A program made the position numbers and the translations under genes. 64,000 nt of DNA from Terrimonas_A sp051954695 (GTDB lineage: Bacteria; Bacteroidota; Bacteroidia; Chitinophagales; Chitinophagaceae): positions 36,390-100,389 of the forward strand of contig JBQCHL010000022.1 of the NCBI GenBank assembly GCA_051954695.1, in the 5' to 3' direction. The notes under the pieces are model-generated. The model was not told the origin of the DNA and made no database searches. It was given only the letters and a program-made list of their open reading frames with translations. Positions 58,429-64,000 of the stretch are shown piece after piece (within the stretch, counting starts at the first letter, position 1; every line of letters starts with the position of its first letter).

Positions 58429-59484
58429 ATGGCTAAAATACTTGTAACAGGTGGTTGTGGCTTTATCGGTTCCCATACCATCGTGGATCTTATTGAGCAG
58501 GGCTATGATGTGATCTCTGTTGATAATAACAGTCGTTCCAATCCTGCCATACTCGAAGGTGTGGAAAGGATCACCGGCAGAAAGATCAAGAACTATAAAG
58601 TAGACCTCTGCAATTTTGATGATACGTTTGCGATCTTCCAGGAAAACGAAGACATCGAAGGCATTATTCATTTTGCTGCTTATAAAGCTGTAGGCGAATC
58701 GGTGGAAAAGCCGCTGATGTATTTTGAGAATAACAATAATTCCCTGATCAACATACTGAAGTGTGTGCAGGAATTCAATATTCCTTTCTTTGTTTTCTCT
58801 TCGTCGTGCACAGTATATGGCAACCCGGATGAAATCCCGGTTACGGAAAAAACTGTTCCCAAACCTGCAGAATCTCCTTATGGTTATACCAAACAGATGG
58901 GTGAGCAGATCATCAATGAATTTGCCAAAAGCGTGGGTACGCAATGTATCCTTCTGCGCTATTTCAATCCGGTAGGGGCGCATCCTTCCATTCAGATCGG
59001 TGAAATGCCGATCGGCCGCCCGCAAAACCTGGTGCCGGCCATTACTCAAACTGCCATAGGCAAATTGCCGAAGATGACAGTATTCGGAGATGATTATCCA
59101 ACACGGGATGGCTCCTGTATCCGCGATTATATACATGTAAGCGATATTGCGCATGCTCATACTTTAGCGATCCAATATCTCGAACAAAAAAAGAACAATG
59201 CAATTTGCGAGGTCTTTAACCTCGGTACCGGCAATGGTGTGACCGTGCTGGAAGCGATCCGTTCTTTTGAAAAGGTAAGTGGTGTGAAACTGAATTATGA
59301 GATTGGCCCGCGCCGCCCCGGTGATGTAATTGCTATCTATGCCAATAATGACCTGGCTAAAACCCGCCTCGGATGGGAACCTGCTTTCACGCTGGATGAA
59401 ATGATGCAGACAGCATGGGAATGGGAACAAAAGCTTAAAGCAGATCAGGCAATTTTTGGAGGAAAACCGAAAGAGCTGAACTAA
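58429..59484 (+). CDS. galE: UDP-glucose 4-epimerase
   Basis: A 351-residue SDR-type epimerase interconverting UDP-glucose and UDP-galactose, supplying sugars for surface polysaccharides or glycolipids. NAD-binding GGCGFIGSHT (7-17 region), catalytic SPYGYTKQMGEQI (YxxxK) near residue 150, and the C-terminal substrate region (RRPGDVIAIYANNDLAKTRLGW) are intact. The ATG at 58429 (MAKILVTGGCGF) is chosen over one six codons upstream. It is followed by the transketolase C-half after 44 bp. Confidence 0.93.
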   Translation: MAKILVTGGCGFIGSHTIVDLIEQGYDVISVDNNSRSNPAILEGVERITGRKIKNYKVDLCNFDDTFAIFQENEDIEGIIHFAAYKAVGESVEKPLMYFENNNNSLINILKCVQEFNIPFFVFSSSCTVYGNPDEIPVTEKTVPKPAESPYGYTKQMGEQIINEFAKSVGTQCILLRYFNPVGAHPSIQIGEMPIGRPQNLVPAITQTAIGKLPKMTVFGDDYPTRDGSCIRDYIHVSDIAHAHTLAIQYLEQKKNNAICEVFNLGTGNGVTVLEAIRSFEKVSGVKLNYEIGPRRPGDVIAIYANNDLAKTRLGWEPAFTLDEMMQTAWEWEQKLKADQAIFGGKPKELN

Positions 59485-59528
59485 GCGGGTAGCTCAAATT
59501 CATTACTTTTACGCTCTAATAAAACACT

Positions 59529-60494
59529 ATGGCATTAAAAGATATTCAACCAACCGGCAATAAAGATACAAGAAGCGGCTTTGGGGATGGGATTGCAGAA
59601 GCAGCCCGCAAAAATCCCAATATTGTTGCGTTAACGGCTGATCTCGCAGGCTCATTGAAGCTGCAACAATTCATGAAAGAATTTCCTGAACGTTTTGTGC
59701 AATGCGGTATCGCTGAAGCGAACATGATCGGTATTGCTGCCGGTATGACCATTGGCGGAAAAATCCCTTACACAACTACGTTTGCCAATTTCTCTACCGG
59801 CCGTGTATATGACCAGATCCGCCAGTCTGTTGCCTATAGTGGTAAGAATGTAAAGATTTGTGCATCCCACGCAGGCGTTACGCTGGGAGAAGATGGCGCT
59901 ACTCACCAGATACTGGAAGATATAGGGCTGATGAAAATGCTGCCGGGTATGACAGTGATCGTTCCCTGCGATTATGCACAAACAAAAGCAGCTACCCTGG
60001 CCATTGCCGACTATCAGGGGCCTGTATATCTTCGTTTCGGCCGCCCTGTATGGCCGATCTTTACAAAGGAAGAAGATTTTAAGATCGGTAAAGCACAACA
60101 GTTCTCTGAAGGCACTGATGTGACCATTTTTGCCTGCGGCCATCTGGTATGGAATGCCATACAAGCCGGAGCACAATTGCAGGAAAAAGGGATCAGTGTG
60201 GAAGTGATCAATATACATACGATCAAACCGCTGGATGAAGAAGCCGTACTCGCTTCTATCCGTAAAACACGTTGTGTAGTTACAGCGGAAGAACATAATA
60301 TCATCGGCGGATTGGGTGATGCGATCGCTCAGTGTGCGGCCAAGCATTTCCCTGTGCCTATCGAATATGTAGGAACAAAAGACACATTCGGAGAAAGCGG
60401 CACACCAAAAGAACTGCTGAAGAAATACGGACTGGATATTCCTGATATCGTGGCAGCAGCAGAAAAAGTGATCCAGCGTAAGAAAAACGGATAA
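59529..60494 (+). CDS. Transketolase C-terminal subunit
   Basis: A 321-residue protein matching the pyrimidine-binding and C-terminal domains of transketolase. Motifs: IGIAAGMTIGGKIPYTTTFANF, CASHAGVTLGEDGATHQILEDIGLMKMLPGMTVIVPCD, YLRFGRP and the C-terminal KTRCVVTAEEHNIIGGLGDAI. In Bacteroidota transketolase is often split into two genes; the thiamine-diphosphate-binding N-terminal subunit should be adjacent but here galE precedes and a palindrome follows. The partner must be elsewhere on the chromosome, or this could be a paralogue for another sugar-transfer reaction. Confidence 0.9.
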   Translation: MALKDIQPTGNKDTRSGFGDGIAEAARKNPNIVALTADLAGSLKLQQFMKEFPERFVQCGIAEANMIGIAAGMTIGGKIPYTTTFANFSTGRVYDQIRQSVAYSGKNVKICASHAGVTLGEDGATHQILEDIGLMKMLPGMTVIVPCDYAQTKAATLAIADYQGPVYLRFGRPVWPIFTKEEDFKIGKAQQFSEGTDVTIFACGHLVWNAIQAGAQLQEKGISVEVINIHTIKPLDEEAVLASIRKTRCVVTAEEHNIIGGLGDAIAQCAAKHFPVPIEYVGTKDTFGESGTPKELLKKYGLDIPDIVAAAEKVIQRKKNG

Positions 60495-60511
60495 AAGAAT
60501 AAAAATCCCGA

Positions 60512-60572
60512 TTAAAAATGCAAAAGTCAAAATGCACCGGACCGGTTTGCATTTTGACTTTTGCATTTTTAA
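60512..60572. terminator. 25-bp perfect palindrome after the transketolase subunit
   Basis: Arms 60512-60536 and 60548-60572 (TTAAAAATGCAAAAGTC...) pair exactly over 25 bp around an 11-nt CCGG-containing loop. It can terminate the transketolase transcript. It shares the AAAAGTCAAAATGCA word with the element at 56819-56891. Confidence 0.7.
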
Positions 60573-60632
60573 CTTTAGGAGGGATTAAACATTTTAGTAT
60601 TTTATGCTTCTAAAAATTGAAAAACCAACAGC

Positions 60633-61187
60633 ATGCCGCTAACCGGTGAAAGCGATACCGAATTGCTCGCGCAGTTCAGAGAAACTGCAACGAAGGAAAG
60701 GGCTTACACAGCCATTATCAGGAAATACCAGGAAAAATTATACTGGCATATCCGCCGTATGGTAGTGGACCATGACGATGCCAATGACGTATTGCAGAAC
60801 GTATTTATCAGGGTATGGAAAGGCCTGGAGAATTTCCGGGAAGACAGCCAGCTTTATACCTGGCTCTACCGGATCGCGACCAATGAAAGCCTGACCTTCC
60901 TGGAACAGCAGAAAAAGAGAAGCACATTGAGTCTGAGTGATATGGAAAGCGGTTTGAGTGAAAAGGTAAAAGCCGATCAGCACTTCGATGCAGCGAAGCT
61001 GGAATGGAAATTACAGCTTGCCATACAGCAGTTGCCTGACAAACAAAGAGTTGTGTTTAATTTAAGATACTATGATGAGATGCCTTACGAAGAAATGAGC
61101 CGGGTGCTGGAGACCAGTGAAGGAGCTCTGAAAGCAAGCTATCATCATGCTGTCAAAAAAATAGAGGATTATATCAAAAACCATTAA
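60633..61187 (+). CDS. ECF-type RNA polymerase sigma factor
   Basis: A 184-residue extracytoplasmic-function sigma factor. Region 2 has DVLQNVFIRVWKGLENFREDSQLYTWLYRIATNESL (about 52-90) and region 4 has QLPDKQRVVFNLRYYDEMPYEEMSRVLETSEGALKASYHHAVKKIEDYI (about 135-180). It heads a three-gene set (38-bp and 1-bp gaps) with an anti-sigma-like membrane protein and a periplasmic helical protein. The spectrum of target promoters cannot be read. Confidence 0.95.
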   Translation: MPLTGESDTELLAQFRETATKERAYTAIIRKYQEKLYWHIRRMVVDHDDANDVLQNVFIRVWKGLENFREDSQLYTWLYRIATNESLTFLEQQKKRSTLSLSDMESGLSEKVKADQHFDAAKLEWKLQLAIQQLPDKQRVVFNLRYYDEMPYEEMSRVLETSEGALKASYHHAVKKIEDYIKNH

Positions 61188-61224
61188 ACTTTGAATAGGG
61201 CAAACTGTCTCAATTATCCCACAA

Positions 61225-61974
61225 ATGCCACAGTCAGCTATCATATTACAGGAATTGCAGGAGCTTAACAGTTCCCTGGCTCCCACTGTTTCAATGGGAT
61301 ACCAGGTGCCGGAAGGCTATTTTGAGAGCTTGGCAAGCCATATCCTGCAGAGGATTAAGGCAATGGAAGCAGTGACCCCGGACGAAGAGCTGGCGCATTT
61401 ATCACCTCTGCTGGCAGGCATTTCCAGGCAATCCCCTTATACAGTTCAGGCAGATTATTTTACCAGCTTAGACCCTTCTATCGCATTTTATGAGGGTATG
61501 AGCGCAGAGGAGGAATTGGAGCAAATTTCCCCCTTACTGGGCGGCTTGAGTAAGCAGCATCCGTTTACTGTGCCCGAGGGCTATTTTGAAAATCCTCCAC
61601 TGCCGGTTATCGAGGAAAAGAAGGAAGCCCCGGTTGTCCGGATGGCTCCAAGAAAATGGTTTAAATATGCGATCGCTGCTTCTATTACAGCCATCGTTGC
61701 GCTTGGTGCTGTGTTATGGTTGAATCAGCAGTCCGCTCCCGGCATAAACAAACAACCTTATGCCTGGGTCGAAAAAAACATGAAAAAAGTGAGCACCGAA
61801 GATATCAGCAAATTCGTAGACCTGGCAGACGATACTGCGCCTGATATAGCAAAAACCAGTGCTTCGGCTGATATCAAGAACCTGCTGAAAAATGTATCTG
61901 ATAAAGAGATACAGGATTTTCTGAAAGATGTTCCTGCTGATGAAACAGATGAGGACGATATTTTTTTAAACTAA
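61225..61974 (+). CDS. Candidate anti-sigma factor with internal repeats
   Basis: A 249-residue protein with one membrane helix (about 152-170, YAIAASITAIVALGAVLWL). The cytoplasmic N-terminus contains a roughly 45-residue motif about 2.5 times: VPEGYFESLASHIL, then DEELAHLSPLLAGISRQSPYTVQADYFTSL, then AEEELEQISPLLGGLSKQHPFTVPEGYFENP. The repeats may be the sigma-binding segment. The periplasmic C-terminus is acidic (KDVPADETDEDDIFLN). I do not recognise a named family, but position after an ECF sigma gene and topology fit an anti-sigma factor. Confidence 0.75.
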   Translation: MPQSAIILQELQELNSSLAPTVSMGYQVPEGYFESLASHILQRIKAMEAVTPDEELAHLSPLLAGISRQSPYTVQADYFTSLDPSIAFYEGMSAEEELEQISPLLGGLSKQHPFTVPEGYFENPPLPVIEEKKEAPVVRMAPRKWFKYAIAASITAIVALGAVLWLNQQSAPGINKQPYAWVEKNMKKVSTEDISKFVDLADDTAPDIAKTSASADIKNLLKNVSDKEIQDFLKDVPADETDEDDIFLN

Positions 61975-61975
61975 C

Positions 61976-62395
61976 ATGAAAAGATTTTTATTCATACTTA
62001 GCCTTTTTGTTCTGACAGCTGCGCCTATTCTTGGCCAGGATGACGATGACGTGGATGACAATGCGACTATCCGCGATAAAATGAGCGAGTACATACAAGA
62101 ACGGCTCAATCTCAGCCCTGAAGAGGCAAAAAAATTCAAGCCTGTTTTTATAGAGTATTTCAAAGACTGGAAGAAAACAGCCAAAGAGAACCGGGGCGAT
62201 AACCTCGTTATGCGCCAAAAGATCACGGACCTGCAGTTAAAGTACAGAGCCCGGTTCAAAGAAATAGTCGGCGAGCAGCGGAGTAATCTCATTTTCACCC
62301 ATCAGCGGGCTTTTATACAGGAACTGCGCCGGTTACGGCAGGAGCGGTTAAAGGATAACCCTGGAAAAAGAAACGGCGGGGGAAAGACAAAATAA
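61976..62395 (+). CDS. Periplasmic helical protein (Spy/CnrX-like sensor candidate)
   Basis: A 139-residue exported protein. Signal peptide MKRFLFILSLFVLTAAPILGQ, then a highly charged all-helical domain (about 25-130) with an acidic start (DDDDVDDN) and a basic Arg-rich tail (RQERLKDNPGKRNGGGKTK). It resembles the Spy/ZraP/CnrX fold of periplasmic stress sensors (LNLSPEEAKKFKPVFIEYFKDWKKTA). Starting 1 bp after the anti-sigma candidate's stop, it would be the periplasmic member of a sigma/anti-sigma/sensor system. Fold assignment is by pattern, not proven. Confidence 0.72.
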   Translation: MKRFLFILSLFVLTAAPILGQDDDDVDDNATIRDKMSEYIQERLNLSPEEAKKFKPVFIEYFKDWKKTAKENRGDNLVMRQKITDLQLKYRARFKEIVGEQRSNLIFTHQRAFIQELRRLRQERLKDNPGKRNGGGKTK

Positions 62396-62486
62396 ATATA
62401 ATAAGATAAGTTTTTATATATCTTTGAACCTGGTGTTTTTCATAGGTTAGCAACGGCCGGCTCTTTTTAGGGCGGGCCTTTTTTTG

Positions 62487-62552
62487 TACGAATGGTGCGA
62501 ATATTTTCTTCCGTGGAAAAATTGTTTGGATAGGCGCGAATGACGCGAATGG
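62487..62552. repeat. Left inverted repeat of the GxxExxY element
   Basis: Contains ACGAATGGTGCGAAT at the outside and GGATAGGCGCGAATGACGCG at the inside (62528-62547). Its reverse complement lies at 63083-63149 with 17 of 18 matches in the inner CGCGAATGACGCGAATGG block. Confidence 0.75.
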
Positions 62553-62599
62553 ACTCTGATAGGATGAAAGAGGTTGATGGGTTATGAGATGGGTAGGTA

Positions 62600-62989
62600 T
62601 TAATGGGAGCATATGATGCGTTTAAAGTTTAGTTTGTCCTGTCCGAAGTTGATTAGAAGGCCCAGTTGGATTCCGGAGGCTTTTAAGTAGTTGAGGGTTT
62701 GACGGAAGCCTTCAACAAAAGAGAGAAATGGTAAGGCCTTTAATTCCAGGATGATGCTATTAAATACCAGGAAGTCTACTCGGAATATTCGTTTAAGCGT
62801 TTCACTTTCGTATTGAACAGCAAATGTTTTTTCCCTCACAAACGGAATTTCATCCTTTATTAACTCCATCTCCAACGCATCCTGATAAACCAGTTCATTA
62901 AATCCCCGCCCCAAAATATTGTGGATTTTCATACACAATCCTATAATCTTATAGCATTCCTGCTTATACAAAAGGTCACAATGATTCAT
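62600..62989 (-). CDS. GxxExxY protein (PD-(D/E)xK nuclease-like)
   Basis: A 129-residue protein with the defining motif GFNELVY (residues about 29-35) and a PD-(D/E)xK-type core: D in VDFLVF, then ILELKA (ExK), then QTLNYLK. This is the fold of many Holliday-junction and restriction-like nucleases. No other domain is present. Base use looks normal. It is the only gene within the inverted-repeat unit and is oriented opposite to the flanking genes. Whether it cuts DNA at the flanking repeats, or is a remnant, is unknown. The family name rests on my recall of the motif. Confidence 0.85.
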   Translation of the reverse strand: MNHCDLLYKQECYKIIGLCMKIHNILGRGFNELVYQDALEMELIKDEIPFVREKTFAVQYESETLKRIFRVDFLVFNSIILELKALPFLSFVEGFRQTLNYLKASGIQLGLLINFGQDKLNFKRIICSH

Positions 62990-63082
62990 ATCATAACTAT
63001 TATTCTCCTCAAAATACCATCACCCTTCTTATCCAACCATGTGAAAAACACAAAATAAAACCGTCTTTTCCTCTCCTCACGC

Positions 63083-63149
63083 CCATTCGCGTCATTCGAG
63101 CCTATCCAGGCAACTTTTCTACAGAAGGAATCATTAGCGCTATTCGCGT
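63083..63149. repeat. Right inverted repeat of the GxxExxY element
   Basis: Reverse complement of the left repeat. It contains CCATTCGCGTCATTCGAG at 63084-63101 and continues to TATTCGCGT. Aligned with the left copy it matches 29 of 38 bases in the middle block (reading GCGAAT...GGATAGG) without gaps. Confidence 0.75.
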
Positions 63150-63166
63150 TTATGTAGATTTGTGGG

Positions 63167-63904
63167 ATGAGAACAATCCCCCTTTCCGAAGGATCCTTTA
63201 CGATCGACAAGACCAAGCTTTTCGTTCCCTTTAATGAAGACCAGGATGATCTGCAGGCAAGGCCTGTAGGCAGTTTGCTGGTAGAAGTGCAGCCCTTTGT
63301 AGTGATAACAGAGCAGGATGTGCTGTTGCTGGATACAGGATTGGGATTCTCTAAAGAAGGAAAACTGCAATTGCATGAAAACCTGCAGCAGGCTGGGATC
63401 AATCCCTCGGAGATCACTAAAGTGCTGATGAGCCATTTACACAAGGACCATGCAGGCGGGGTGGCCATGGGTAATGATCATAGTCAGCTTAGCTTTCCTT
63501 CAGCCAAATACTATATACAGGAAAGAGAGTTGAAATTTGCCCTGCAAAAAGGACTACCATCCTTCATTCCGGAAGAATTGGAAATATTAAAGAATTCAGC
63601 GCAGGTCGAATTCCTGAAAGAAGATGAAGGAATGATCGGTGATTATATCCATTTCAAAGTAACCGGCGCACACTCCCCCTTTCACCAGGTATTCTGGATA
63701 AAAGAAAATAACGAAACGATCTTCTTCGGAGCAGATGATGCTCCACAATTACAGCAGATGAAGCACCGCTTTGTAGCAAAATATGACTACGACGGAAAAA
63801 AAGCCATGGAACTAAGAAGAGAATGGTGGGAACAAGGAGAAAAAGAGGGATGGACCTTCCTCTTCTATCACGACATCAAAACTCCCAGCACGAATAGCCG
63901 CTAA
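63167..63904 (+). CDS. Metallo-beta-lactamase fold hydrolase
   Basis: A 245-residue MBL-fold enzyme. Zinc motif HLHKDHAGG (about 90-98) with further ligands in VTGAHSPFHQVF and FGADDAPQ; the N-terminal half has VVITEQDVLLLDTGLGFSKEGKL. It is a different subtype from the MBL protein at 15105 (HLHFDH). Substrate unknown. It starts 18 bp after the right repeat of the GxxExxY element, so its promoter may lie within or beside that repeat. The last 96 bases of the window hold no further gene that I can support. Confidence 0.85.
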   Translation: MRTIPLSEGSFTIDKTKLFVPFNEDQDDLQARPVGSLLVEVQPFVVITEQDVLLLDTGLGFSKEGKLQLHENLQQAGINPSEITKVLMSHLHKDHAGGVAMGNDHSQLSFPSAKYYIQERELKFALQKGLPSFIPEELEILKNSAQVEFLKEDEGMIGDYIHFKVTGAHSPFHQVFWIKENNETIFFGADDAPQLQQMKHRFVAKYDYDGKKAMELRREWWEQGEKEGWTFLFYHDIKTPSTNSR

Positions 63905-64000
63905 TAGTCGTTTGCCGCAGGGTGTTGGGGCCGCGACACCACCAAGAACAAACAGGAGCGCCACATGTGTTTTAATATAAAAATGAAGAAACAAAAGATA

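Larger units (their letters stand above)
62487..63149. mobile_element. Candidate small mobile element carrying GxxExxY, with terminal inverted repeats
   Basis: A 663-bp unit bounded by two imperfect ~66-bp inverted repeats (62487-62552 and 63083-63149), inside which lies only the GxxExxY gene. The repeats match at roughly 80 percent of positions, with the inner 18 bp nearly identical. No target-site duplication was found by eye, and no transposase is encoded. It may be an old transposon or a non-autonomous element mobilised by the GxxExxY protein; the mobile nature is inference. Confidence 0.5.

Noticed and set aside
59652..60566. 304-codon frame antisense to the transketolase subunit
   Set aside because: It is a shadow of a well-conserved gene, is Cys- and Phe-rich with no family resemblance, and has no promoter.
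62986..63468. 160-codon frame over the right inverted repeat and the second MBL gene
   Set aside because: It covers the MBL gene antisense and does not resemble a protein family.
1..64000. CRISPR arrays, tRNA/rRNA genes, prophage or insertion-sequence transposases
   Set aside because: No spaced direct-repeat arrays, cloverleaf-like segments, integrase/transposase motifs or phage structural genes were seen on either strand.

Overview
The window is a contiguous chromosomal piece from a Bacteroidota bacterium, most likely of the Chitinophagaceae or a close relative. Evidence for this: several promoters match the Bacteroidota pattern TTG-N19-21-TAnnTTTG; there are four TonB-dependent receptors, one protein with a type IX secretion (T9SS) sorting domain, DUF3098 next to ftsX and uppP, a split transketolase half, and an ATP synthase operon beginning with an extended subunit a. 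No rRNA, tRNA, CRISPR array, phage or classical insertion sequence was seen. Coding density is high and no gene-free stretch exceeds 300 bases.

Layout. 0-5 kb: 3' end of recQ, a DUF853/HerA-like ATPase, a GroES-like protein, an orphan OmpR-type regulator, ruvB and an M23 peptidase. 5-19 kb: a tricorn-like S41 protease, leuS, ftsX-DUF3098-uppP, an MFS transporter, a metallo-beta-lactamase-fold hydrolase, DUF3108, a flippase-like membrane protein, ruvC and a HIT protein. 19-32.6 kb: a TonB receptor, greA, a 2-hydroxyacid dehydrogenase with rsmA, a secreted PQQ-type sugar dehydrogenase, pdxA, small secreted proteins, a membrane protein/winged-helix pair, and a second TonB receptor. 32.8-37.3 kb: atpB-atpE-atpF-atpH-atpA, closed by an intrinsic terminator with no atpG. 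37.4-44.8 kb: an autoregulated-looking Fic protein, an ABC exporter, and a tandem pair of large secreted proteins with a caspase/separase-like His/Cys pattern.

The most coherent system lies at 45-58 kb and looks like a phosphate-starvation island. It holds a PhoB/PhoR-like pair, a secreted alkaline-phosphatase-superfamily enzyme, a PlcP-like metallophosphoesterase overlapping a MurG-like glycosyltransferase (predicted phospholipid-to-glycolipid remodelling), a TonB receptor with a beta-helix lipoprotein, a DUF47 (PhoU-like) protein and a Pit phosphate transporter. Three promoter regions in it (response regulator, PlcP operon, TonB receptor) carry direct repeats with the 11-bp period and 7+4 architecture of a PHO box. 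The half-sites share a [AT]TAA core and point the same way relative to the downstream gene. This grouping is inference from sequence and context.

58-64 kb: galE, an orphan C-terminal transketolase subunit, an ECF sigma factor with a repeat-containing anti-sigma candidate and a periplasmic helical protein, then a GxxExxY nuclease-like gene enclosed by ~66-bp imperfect inverted repeats (a possible small mobile element), and a second metallo-beta-lactamase-fold hydrolase.

Intergenic regions are rich in long palindromes. At least four sequence families recur, beyond ordinary terminators.
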